DNA of 64,000 nucleotides, from positions 558,001-622,000 of the forward strand of contig NZ_QXFN01000005.1 in the NCBI RefSeq assembly GCF_004886325.1, in the 5' to 3' direction. The DNA is from Cellulomonas telluris. GTDB lineage: Bacteria > Actinomycetota > Actinomycetes > Actinomycetales > Cellulomonadaceae. A program made the position numbers and the translations under genes. Shown piece after piece: positions 54,233-64,000 of the stretch. Under the pieces are notes generated by a model. The model ran no database searches. It was given only the letters and a program-made list of their open reading frames with translations, and was not told the DNA's origin. Every line of letters begins with the position of its first letter. Positions within the stretch are counted from its first letter, which is position 1.

Positions 54233-56445
54233 GTGAGGACTCCCCCGCGACCGCGTCGCACGTCGCCGGCCACCGCCCCCGGACGACCCCAGGCTTCCGC
54301 GCCCGTCCCCTCGAGCCCCGGGACCGCCCCCGCAGCCGCACCGGACCCCGCCCCGGTGGCCCCCGCGCCCCCGGCCGCCGCGCCGTCCGCCGCCGCGGCG
54401 GCCCAGGTCGCACCGGCCGGGCCCGTCCCGGTCCCCGCCCCCCTGCCGATCGGCCGGATCCCGGTCGTCGACGTCTCCCCGGTCGCCGAGGAGGGCCGCT
54501 TCCCCGCGAAGGCGGTGGTCGGCGAGGCCGTGCCGATCCGCGCGACCGTGTTCCGCGAGGGGCACGACGCGGTCGGCGCGACCGCCGTCCTCACGCGCCC
54601 CGACGGGACCGACCACTCGTGGGCGCGCATGGTCGACGTCGCGCCCGGCCTCGACCGGTTCGAGGCCCGCCTCGTCCCGGACGCCGAGGGCGACTGGACG
54701 TTCCGCGTCGAGGGCTGGTCGGACCCGTACGGCACGTGGGCCCACGACGCGGCCATCAAGGTGGAGGCCGGCGTCGACGTCGAGCTCATGCTGACCGAGG
54801 GCGCGCGCGTGCTGCGCCGTGCGGCCGCGCGCACGGGCGCGGACGCGATGCCGGAGGCGGACGCGCGCACGCTGCTCGACGCGGTCGCCGCGCTCGAGGA
54901 CACGAGCCGCCCGCCCGCGGTCCGGCTGGCCGCCGCGCTGGCTCCCGAGGTCCGCGAGGCCCTCGCCCGCACGCCGCTGCGCGACCTCGTGACGGCCTCG
55001 AGGCCGTACCCCCTGGTCGTGCACCGCAGGCTCGCGCTGTCGGGCGCCTGGTACGAGATCTTCCCGCGCTCGCACGGCGCCACGTACGACGAGGCGACGG
55101 GCGAGTGGCGGTCCGGCACGCTGCGGACGGCGGCCGAGGAGCTGCCGCGGATCGCGTCCATGGGCTTCGACGTCGTGTACCTGACGCCCGTCCACCCGAT
55201 CGGCACGACGCACCGCAAGGGGCGCAACAACGCCCTGACCGCCGAGCCCGGCGACCCGGGGTCGCCCTACGCGATCGGCTCGGCCGACGGCGGGCACGAC
55301 GCGATCGAGCCGTCGCTCGGGACGTTCGAGGACTTCGACGCGTTCGTCGCCCGCGCCCGCGAGCTGGGCATGGAGGTCGCCCTGGACCTCGCGCTGCAGG
55401 CGTCGCCCGACCACCCCTGGGTCCGCGAGCACCCGGAGTGGTTCACGACGCGCGCGGACGGGACGATCGCCTACGCGGAGAACCCGCCGAAGAAGTACCA
55501 GGACATCTACCCCCTGAACTTCGACAACGACCCCGAGGGGATCTACCAGGAGATCCGCCGGGTCGTGCAGGTCTGGATCGACCACGGGGTGACCCTGTTC
55601 CGCGTCGACAACCCGCACACCAAGCCGCTGTCGTTCTGGGAGCGTCTGCTCGCCGACGTCCGGCGGGACCACCCGGACGTGATCTGGCTGTCCGAGGCGT
55701 TCACCCGCCCGGCGATGATGCTCACGCTGGCCAAGATCGGGTTCCACCAGTCGTACACGTACTTCACGTGGCGGAACACGAAGGCCGAGCTGGAGGAGTA
55801 CCTCGCGGAGGTCGGCGGGGAGCAGGGTGCGTGGATGCGCCCGAGCTTCTGGCCGACGACGCACGACATCCTGCCGCCGTACCTGCAGGCGACGGGCACC
55901 ACGGGCTTCGCGGTGCGGGCCGTGCTCGCCGCACTGGGCTCGCCGACGTGGGGCGTGTACTCGGGCTACGAGCTGGTCGAGAACGTGCCGCGGCCCGGTG
56001 TCGAGGAGCAGATCGACAACGAGAAGTACGAGTTCCGCCCGCGGGACTGGTCCCGCGGCGACGAGCTCGGCATCGCGCTGCTGATCGGCCGCCTGAACGA
56101 GATCCGCCGGGCGCACCCGGCGCTGCAGCAGCTGCGCGACGTGCGGGTGCACCCGACGACCGACGACGGGCTGGTCTGCTTCTCCCGCCACCTCGACGCC
56201 GAGCACTCCCCCACGGGTCGCGCCGACACCGTCGTGGTCGTCGTCAACCTCGACACCTGGAACGCGCGCGAGGGCGTCGTCGAGCTCGACCTGGCGGCGT
56301 TCGGCCTGCCCACCGACCGGGCGGTGGTCGCCCACGACGTCCTGTCGCAGGAGACCTACGCGTGGACGTCCCACCCGTACGTGCGGCTCGACCCGTCGGT
56401 CCGCGTCGCCCACGTCGTGCACCTGCAGCACCCGGGCGAGGTCGC

Positions 56446-56449
<4 letters not shown>
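54233..56449 (+). CDS. glgE: Alpha-1,4-glucan:maltose-1-phosphate maltosyltransferase GlgE
   Basis: 738 residues, GH13_3. Extends alpha-glucan with maltose-1-phosphate. A Pro/Ala-rich N-terminal extension (about 1-75) is followed by a beta domain ([24 protein letters not shown]) and the catalytic barrel. Its key blocks are [19 protein letters not shown], nucleophile region [15 protein letters not shown], acid [11 protein letters not shown] and [15 protein letters not shown]. All hallmark residues are present. GTG at 54233 follows TAGGTT by 7 bases. Its stop overlaps treS (GTGA), giving the operon glgE-treS-maltokinase, the route from trehalose to glucan. Confidence 0.96.
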
Positions 56450-58286
<1,837 letters not shown>

Positions 58287-58290
<4 letters not shown>

Positions 58291-59591
58291 TCCTCGACGC
58301 CCGGACCCCGGACGCCCTCGACGAGGGCGTCGTCGCGCTGCTGCGCGGCTGGCTGCCCGAGCGGCGGTGGTACCCCGTGAAGGGGGCGGACGCCGACCTC
58401 GCGCCGGTGGCGACCGTCGACCTCGCGGACGACGTGCGCGTGCTGCTCGTGCGGGCGCGGGCCGGGTCGGTGGACGTGCTCCTGCAGGTGCCCGTCGTGC
58501 TCGTGCCGGGCGAGACGGGCGGGACGCTGCCGGTCGTCGGCACGCACGGGGACCTGACGGTGCTCGACGGTGCCGGGCACCCCGCGTTCGTCGCGGCGTG
58601 GCTCGCGCACGCGGACGGCCCGGGTGCGGACGTCGACGCCGAGGCGGCGCGCGTGGTCACGGGCGAGCAGTCGAACACGTCGGTGGTGCTGCCGGACCGT
58701 GCCACGGGCGCGCCCGTGGGGATCCTCAAGGTGCTGCGCACGGTCGCGGCGGGCGAGAACCCGGACATCGACGTGCCCCGCCGCCTCACCGAGCAGGGCT
58801 GGGACGGCGTCCCGGAGCCGCTCGCGTGGGCGCAGGTGCGCTGGACGGCCGCGGGCGGCGCCGAGCCGTCCGTCGGCTACCTCGGGGTGATGAGCGCGTT
58901 CGTGCCCGGTGCGGAGGACGGCTTCGAGCTCGCGTGCGCGTGGGCCCGCGAGGGCCGGCCCTTCGGGGCGGCGGCCCGGGAGCTCGGCGAGGTCGTGGCC
59001 GGCATGCACGCGGCGCTGGCGCGCGCGTTCGGCACGACGGACGACGCCGCCGGTCCGCCGACCGTGGCGGCCGCCCTGACCACGCGCCTGTCGTGGGCGA
59101 CCGCGGCGGTGCCGCGCGTGGCGGACCGCGCGGAGGGCGTGCGCCAGGTCGCCGCGCAGGTCGCCGCGCTGCCCGCGGCTCCCCCGCGCCAGCGCGTGCA
59201 CGGGGACCTGCACCTGGGCCAGGTGCTGCGCTCGCGCGGGCGCTGGTTCGTCATCGACTTCGAGGGCGAGCCGCTCGCGCCGCTGGCCGAGCGCACCCGC
59301 CCGGACCTCGCGCTGCGGGACGTGGCCGGCGTGCTGCGCTCGTTCGACTACGCCGCGGCGGTCGGCGGGCTGACGGGCGACGCCGCCGCGGCCTGGACCC
59401 GCGACGCGCGCGACGGCTTCCTCGCCGGCTACGCCGCGGCGGCGCCGTCGGACGTGGACGAGTCGACGCGGGGGCTGCTGCTGCGCGCGCTCGAGCTCGA
59501 CAAGATGCTCTACGAGGTCGTGTACGAGGCGCGCAACCGCCCCACGTGGGCGCCGATCCCCGAGGCGGGCCTGGACCGGCTGCTGCCGTGA
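58287..59591 (+). CDS. Maltokinase (Pep2/Mak)
   Basis: 434 residues. Phosphorylates maltose to maltose-1-phosphate, the donor used by GlgE. Cap domain at the N-terminus ([16 protein letters not shown]), [10 protein letters not shown] and GILKVLRTV for nucleotide binding, catalytic [13 protein letters not shown] (about 305) and [13 protein letters not shown] (about 325), C-terminal [18 protein letters not shown]. Full length. The GTG start overlaps the treS stop. GlgB, which often follows in this pathway, is not in the window. Confidence 0.95.
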
Positions 59592-59616
59592 CCGCGTCCC
59601 GGTCGCCGGCGCGGTC
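59590..59616. terminator. Hairpin between convergent maltokinase and ROK genes
   Basis: 7-bp stem GACCGCG/CGCGGTC with a 13-base loop, overlapping the maltokinase stop codon and filling the gap to the ROK gene stop. Confidence 0.4.
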
Positions 59617-59618
59617 CG

Positions 59619-60860
59619 TCAGGCGCCGGTGGGCAGGTCGGTGAGCGCCTCGACCACCATGCGCGTGCCGACCTGGCGCGGCGCGAGCTCGCTCTGCAGG
59701 ACGAGCGCGGCCCCGCCGACGGCGGCGGCCTCGGACGCGTGCGTGGAGATCGTCACGCGGACGGGGTGCGCACCGCGGGCGAAGAAGCCGCGCGCGAGCC
59801 GCTCCTGCACCGCCGGCAGGTAGAGCGAGCCCGCGAGCGCGAACGACGGACCGGTGAGGACGACGAGGTCGAGGTCGAGCACGTTGGCGAGCGTCTGGGC
59901 GGCGACGCCCAGGTACTCGGCCGACGCGCGCAGCAGGCGCATCGGCTCCGCCTCGCCGCGGGCGGCCGCGCGGGCGAGCGCGGCGAAGTCCTCCGAGACG
60001 CCGCGTCCGGGCAGCGCGACACCGGCGGCGGCTGCCTGGGCGACGACCGCGGCCGGTCCCGCGAAGGCCTCGACGCAGCCGCGGCTGCCGCACCAGCACT
60101 CGGGGCCGTCGAGGGCGACGCACACGTGCCCGATCTCCCCCGCGTTCGAGCTGCGCCCGCGGTAGACGGTGCCGTCCACGACGATGCCGGCGCCGATGCC
60201 GGTGCCCATGTAGAGCGTCGCGCAGGCGGCGCCGGTGGCGACACCGCCGGACCAGTACTCGCCCACGGCCGCGGCGGTGGCGTCGTTGTCGAGCAGGACC
60301 GGCAGCCCGGTCGCGTCCTCGATGGCGGCGCCCAGGGGGAACTCCGCCCAGTGCTGCATGACCGGCGGGGTGAGCGTCATCCCCGTGGACGTCGAGATCG
60401 GGCCCGGTGAGACGACGCCGACCCCGAGCACGACCGCCGGGTCGATGCCGATGCGGGTCATGGTCGTCGCGATCTCGGCCGCGATGCGCGCGACCACCTC
60501 GCGCGGGTCGTCCGCGCCGGCACCGGGCCGGCGCCAGCGGGCGACGACGGCGCCGCCGAGGTTCGCGATGACGTACGTGATGCCGGCGTGGTCGAGGTGG
60601 ACGCCGACGGCGTAGCGCGCGTAGGGGTCGAGCTGCAGCAGCATCCGCGGCTTGCCGCCGGTGGACTCCGCGCGGCCCGCCTCGACGACGAGGCCCTCGT
60701 CGATGAGGCGCCGCACCACGGTGGAGACGGTCGCGGCGGTCAGCCCCGTGGCCCGCGTGAGCTCGACACGGCTGATCGTGCCGGCGGCGCGGATCACGTC
60801 GAGGATCGCGGCGCGGCTGCTCGCGTGGGCGGCTCCGAGCCCCGGCTGCGCACCGTTCAC
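59619..60860 (-). CDS. ROK family transcriptional repressor (second)
   Basis: 413 residues. N-terminal winged helix (about 15-75: SSRAAILDVIRAAGTISRVELTRATG...TVSTVVRRLIDEGLV), ROK domain with GVHLDHAGITYVIANLGG, LDNDATAAAVGEYW, LYMGTGIGAGIVV and zinc motif CWCGSRGCVEAF. GTG at 60860 has GGGAGG 4 bases upstream and was chosen over an in-frame GTG at 60947, which would add 29 residues of Pro/Thr-rich sequence without support. Divergent from the MalEFG-type importer at 61071 and very probably its regulator. Only about 30% alike by eye to the ROK at 2096. Confidence 0.92.
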   Translation of the reverse strand: MNGAQPGLGAAHASSRAAILDVIRAAGTISRVELTRATGLTAATVSTVVRRLIDEGLVVEAGRAESTGGKPRMLLQLDPYARYAVGVHLDHAGITYVIANLGGAVVARWRRPGAGADDPREVVARIAAEIATTMTRIGIDPAVVLGVGVVSPGPISTSTGMTLTPPVMQHWAEFPLGAAIEDATGLPVLLDNDATAAAVGEYWSGGVATGAACATLYMGTGIGAGIVVDGTVYRGRSSNAGEIGHVCVALDGPECWCGSRGCVEAFAGPAAVVAQAAAAGVALPGRGVSEDFAALARAAARGEAEPMRLLRASAEYLGVAAQTLANVLDLDLVVLTGPSFALAGSLYLPAVQERLARGFFARGAHPVRVTISTHASEAAAVGGAALVLQSELAPRQVGTRMVVEALTDLPTGA

Positions 60861-60953
60861 GCGTCCTCCCGTCCTGGTGGGCCCGGCGCGAGGCGTCACG
60901 GGCGGCTCCTCACGATACGGACCCGGAGCTGTCGAGGACGTCGGCACACACCG

Positions 60954-60982
60954 TTGACTTACTTTGTTCAGCGGCCTAAGAA
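60954..60982 (+). promoter_or_regulatory. Promoter and probable ROK operator of the MalEFG-type importer
   Basis: TTGACT (60954-60959) and TAAGAA (60977-60982) are 17 bases apart, the best -35/-10 pair in the window. The spacer begins TACTTTGTTCA, which with the preceding T resembles the TTAGTTTGTT half-site known for ROK repressors of the XylR type. A repressor bound there would block polymerase directly. Transcript leader about 80 bases. The window is otherwise poor in A+T, so this A+T-rich island stands out. Confidence 0.6.
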
Positions 60983-61070
60983 TCTACCACGGCGCACGGA
61001 CGGGACCTCCCCCTCGCCCCGCGCCTGCCGTCGGCACACCGAGGTGCCGGCCACGACGAGAGGATCAACG

Positions 61071-62402
61071 ATGTTCCTTCCCCAGCGACGTGCGCGCGTC
61101 GCCGCGGCGTCCGCGGCACTCACGGTCCTCGCCCTGACGGCGGCCTGCTCCGGCGGCGGCTCGGGCTCCGGCCAGCAGAGCGCGGACGGCGAGCCGTCCG
61201 GCGAGATCACCGTCCTCACCTGGCGGACCGACCTGGTGGAGGACGGCACGTTCGACGAGTACGTCGAGCAGTTCAAGGAGAAGTACCCGGACGTCACGGA
61301 CGTCACCGTCGAGGCCCTCACCGACTACGCGGGCGAGGTGAAGACGCGTATGAACACCGACGAGTACGGCGACGTCCTCGCCATCCCCGGCTCGGTGACG
61401 CCCGACCAGTACGAGCAGTTCTTCGAGCCGCTCGGCAGCCAGGAGGAGATGGCGGAGAAGTACAGCTGGATCAACGACAAGTCCTTCGAGGGCCAGTCGT
61501 ACGGCATCCCGGTCGTCGGCAACGTGCAGGGCATCGTCTACAACAAGCGCGTCTGGGAGGAGGCCGGCGTCACCGACTTCCCCACGACGCCCGAGGAGTT
61601 CCTCGAGGACCTGCAGACGATCAAGGACGCGGGCGTCGCCGAGGTCGCACCGCTGTACACGAACTACAAGGACGGCTGGCCCCTGTCGCAGTGGGACGGC
61701 TGGCTCGGGGCCGTCACGGCCGACCCCGACTGGAAGAACAAGATGGTCGAGTCCGACGAGCCGTGGGCCGAGGGCACCGACTACGGCGTGGTCGACGGCA
61801 CCATCTACGACGCGGTCGCGCAGGAGCTGGTCGAGGCCGACCCGACGACCACGAACTGGGAGGAGTCCAAGCGGCTCCTCGGCACCGGCCAGGTCGCGAC
61901 GATGGTGCTCGGCTCGTGGGCGATCCCGCAGATGCAGGCCGCGGCGGAGGACGCCGGCGAGAGCGCCGACGACATCGCCTACATGCCGGTCCCGGTCCAG
62001 GTCGACGGCACGTTCCACGCGGTCGCGGGCGGGGACTACAACCTCGGGATCAACGTCAACTCCGACAACAAGGTGACGGCGCGCGCCTGGATCGACTGGT
62101 TCAACGAGGAGTCCGGCTACTCCGAGTCGCAGGTGGGCCTGTCGCCGCTCAAGGACGGGCCCGTCCCCGCGGCGCTCGAGGGCTTCATGGACCAGGTCGA
62201 GCTGATCACGCTCAACCCGGCACCCGAGGGCGAGGAGTCGCTGTTCGCCGACATCGACACCGCCTCCGGCATCGTCACGACCGACCCGAAGTTCCGCCAG
62301 GCGACGATCGACGCCGCCCGCTCGGGTGCGAAGACGAAGCAGCAGATCTTCGAGGAGCTGAACACGGCGTGGGCCGAGGGCCGCGCCGAGGTCGGCGACT
62401 GA
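61071..62402 (+). CDS. Sugar ABC transporter substrate-binding lipoprotein (CUT1)
   Basis: 443 residues. Lipoprotein signal peptide with lipobox LTAAC (Cys near 25), then Gly/Ser linker and a MalE-type binding fold: EITVLTWRTDLVEDGTFDEY, YGIPVVGNVQGIVYNKRVWEEAG, ATMVLGSWAIPQM. It hands an oligosaccharide or sugar to the two permeases encoded next; identity of the sugar unknown. ATG at 61071 has GAGAGGA about 6 bases upstream. Neighbouring trehalose and glucan genes make an alpha-glucoside plausible, but that is only context. Confidence 0.92.
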   Translation: MFLPQRRARVAAASAALTVLALTAACSGGGSGSGQQSADGEPSGEITVLTWRTDLVEDGTFDEYVEQFKEKYPDVTDVTVEALTDYAGEVKTRMNTDEYGDVLAIPGSVTPDQYEQFFEPLGSQEEMAEKYSWINDKSFEGQSYGIPVVGNVQGIVYNKRVWEEAGVTDFPTTPEEFLEDLQTIKDAGVAEVAPLYTNYKDGWPLSQWDGWLGAVTADPDWKNKMVESDEPWAEGTDYGVVDGTIYDAVAQELVEADPTTTNWEESKRLLGTGQVATMVLGSWAIPQMQAAAEDAGESADDIAYMPVPVQVDGTFHAVAGGDYNLGINVNSDNKVTARAWIDWFNEESGYSESQVGLSPLKDGPVPAALEGFMDQVELITLNPAPEGEESLFADIDTASGIVTTDPKFRQATIDAARSGAKTKQQIFEELNTAWAEGRAEVGD

Positions 62403-62412
62403 GGTCCCTGCC

Positions 62413-63387
62413 ATGACGACCGCTCCGTCGAGCCTCCAGGCCTCGACCACGGCGGCCACGGCAGCGGATGGCGTGGCCCGTACCGCCCGGCGCAGGCCGG
62501 GCGGTACGGGCGGCGTCCCCGCGTGGTCGCGCCGGCTGACGCCCTACCTGTTCCTGCTGGTCCCCCTCGCCCTGCTCGTGCTGCTCACGTACGTGCCGGT
62601 GGCGAACATGTTCTGGTACTCCGTCACCGACTGGGACGGGCTGGACAAGGTCAAGAACTTCGTCGGGCTGGAGAACTACGCCGAGGTCTTCACCGATCCC
62701 GACAACGTGCGGGTCTTCTACGTGTCGCTGTACTACTTCGGCGCCTCCTTCGTGCAGATGGCGCTCGCGCTGTACTTCGCGACGATCCTGTCGTTCAAGG
62801 TGCGGGCCAAGAACCTGTGGAAGGGCATCCTGTTCTTCCCCTACCTCATCAACGGCGTCGCGATCGGCCTGATCTTCCTCAACTTCCTGCAGCCCGGCGG
62901 CGGCCTCGACACGGTCCTGCTCACCGCGGGGCTCGAGAGCCTCGTCCAGCAGTGGACCGGTGACCCCGAGATCGCGAACTTCTCCCTCGCCGCCGTCTCG
63001 GTGTGGCGCTACATGGGCCTGAACTTCGTCATGTTCCTGGGCGCGATCTCGTCCATCAGCAGCGAGATCTACGAGGCGGCGGAGATCGACGGCGCCACCC
63101 GGTGGCACCAGTTCTGGCACATCATCCTGCCGTCGATCCGCCCGATCCTCGGGCTGTCGTTCATCCTCGCCATCTCCGGCGCCCTGTCCGTCTTCGAGAT
63201 CCCGTTCGTCATGACCAACGGCGGCAACGGCACCGAGACGTTCGTGATCCGCACCATCTGGATGGCGTTCAACCGCAACACCGTGGGGCTGGCGTCCGCG
63301 ATGGCCGTCGTGCTGCTCGTGATCGTCCTGCTGGTGACGTGGCTGCAGCGCCGCCTGGTGCCCGAGCGAGAGGTGGACCTGACATGA
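62413..63387 (+). CDS. Sugar ABC transporter permease, MalF type
   Basis: 324 residues. Basic, Ala-rich N-terminal tail (about 1-38), then six membrane helices from PYLFLLVPLALLVLLTYVPV onward. The EAA loop EIYEAAEIDGATRWHQFWHIILP lies near residues 218-240 (shown here as one motif) and contacts the ATPase. Starts 10 bases after the binding-protein stop; its own stop overlaps the next permease (ATGA). The ATPase of this importer is not in the window; CUT1 systems in actinobacteria often share a distant MsiK. Confidence 0.93.
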   Translation: MTTAPSSLQASTTAATAADGVARTARRRPGGTGGVPAWSRRLTPYLFLLVPLALLVLLTYVPVANMFWYSVTDWDGLDKVKNFVGLENYAEVFTDPDNVRVFYVSLYYFGASFVQMALALYFATILSFKVRAKNLWKGILFFPYLINGVAIGLIFLNFLQPGGGLDTVLLTAGLESLVQQWTGDPEIANFSLAAVSVWRYMGLNFVMFLGAISSISSEIYEAAEIDGATRWHQFWHIILPSIRPILGLSFILAISGALSVFEIPFVMTNGGNGTETFVIRTIWMAFNRNTVGLASAMAVVLLVIVLLVTWLQRRLVPEREVDLT

Positions 63388-64000
63388 CCCGCGCGATCAC
63401 CGGGACGCTGAAGTACACCTCGCTCGTCGTGGCGTCCGTCGTGACCCTGCTGCCCCTCGGGCTGATCCTCTTCGGCTCCTTCAAGACGGGCCAGGAGTTC
63501 CTCGCGACCAACCCGTTCGCGCTGCCGCAGAGCTGGACGTTCGACAACTACGTCACCGCGTTCACGCGCGGCGACATGGCGCTCGGCTTCCTCAACACCG
63601 TGATCATCTTCGTCGCGGCGATCGCGGGCACCATCCTCATCGGCGCCGCTACGGCCTACGCCGTCGACCGGTTCTCGTTCGTCGGGCGCGGCGCGGTGCT
63701 CAACCTGTTCCTGCTCGCCACCCTGGTGCCGGGCGTCACGACGCAGGTCGCGACGTTCCAGATCATCAACGGCCTCGGCCTCTACAACACCCGGTGGGCG
63801 CTGATCCTGCTGTTCATGGGCACCGACATCATCTCGGTGTACATCTTCCTGCAGTTCATGCGCGCGATCCCGCGCTCGCTCGACGAGGCAGCGATGATCG
63901 AGGGGGCCGGCCACCTGCGGATCTTCTTCCAGATCATCCTGCCCAACCTCAAGCCGGCGATCGCCACGGTCGTGATCATCAAGGGCATCGGCATCTACAA
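63384..64000 (+). CDS. Sugar ABC transporter permease, MalG type (3' end outside window)
   Basis: The first 205 residues are visible, starting MTRAITGTLKYTSLVVASVV. There are five membrane helices so far and a standard EAA loop (SLDEAAMIEGAGHLRIFFQI) near residues 166-185. ATG overlaps the stop of the MalF-type gene (ATGA). Open to the window edge. Confidence 0.92.
   Translation, partial: MTRAITGTLKYTSLVVASVVTLLPLGLILFGSFKTGQEFLATNPFALPQSWTFDNYVTAFTRGDMALGFLNTVIIFVAAIAGTILIGAATAYAVDRFSFVGRGAVLNLFLLATLVPGVTTQVATFQIINGLGLYNTRWALILLFMGTDIISVYIFLQFMRAIPRSLDEAAMIEGAGHLRIFFQIILPNLKPAIATVVIIKGIGIY

Overview
The window is very G+C-rich (roughly three quarters G+C), with codons ending almost always in G or C. 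It carries mycosin/EccC-type type VII secretion genes, ROK repressors and the GlgE-TreS-maltokinase pathway. Together these point to an actinobacterium of the Micrococcales, most like Cellulomonas; the genus is an inference. No rRNA, tRNA, CRISPR array, insertion sequence or phage gene was seen.

Layout. (1) 1-3304: a ribose/xylose-type ABC importer (permease truncated at the window edge, plus ATPase) divergent from a ROK repressor. (2) 3338-7687: a double-GNAT acetyltransferase, a small unknown protein, a DUF3592-like membrane protein, an unrecognised 693-residue protein with an internal duplication, and a 32-codon coupled ORF. (3) 7684-10194: NAD-dependent DNA ligase. (4) 10264-25668: a type VII (ESX-like) secretion locus in two divergent arms. 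The leftward arm has two WXG100 proteins, a small helical protein, a mycosin, a Gly-rich GGPVT-repeat protein, an EccD-like protein, an RDD-FHA protein and EccC. The rightward arm has EccD, EccB and a second mycosin. EccA and EccE were not seen. (5) 25747-40622: one tightly overlapping leftward operon of about 15 kb: membrane Ser/Thr kinase, a 2024-residue Ig-like/propeller surface protein, MoxR ATPase, DUF58 protein, TgpA-like transglutaminase fold, FHA membrane protein, PP2C-like protein and a membrane protein with seven D-[DE]-x-T-[VA]-[VL]-R-type motifs. (6) 40800-47521: housekeeping genes (methionine-synthase-like, mnmA, cysteine desulfurase, phosphotransferase, etfA, etfB). (7) 47628-59591: alpha-glucan/trehalose island (glgX, glgP, glgE, treS, maltokinase) with an FAD dehydrogenase inside it. 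(8) 59619-64000: a second ROK repressor divergent from a MalEFG-type sugar importer cut off by the window edge.

How the parts relate. Regions 4 and 5 together look like a 30-kb secretion and envelope-signalling block placed between ligA and the mnmA-iscS-etf block, which are close neighbours in many actinobacteria. In the region-5 operon the kinase keeps its catalytic residues. The PP2C-like protein lacks most metal-binding aspartates, and the TgpA-like protein lacks the catalytic Cys and His. The terminal membrane protein displays seven candidate phosphothreonine sites beside an FHA reader. I read this as a phosphothreonine scaffold system with pseudo-enzymes, and it is the best candidate here for an undescribed system.

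Expression style. Eighteen gene junctions are 4-base GTGA/ATGA overlaps, so translational coupling is pervasive. Eight operon heads have a TANNNT (or CAGGAT) box 6-8 bases before the start codon, the geometry of leaderless transcripts.
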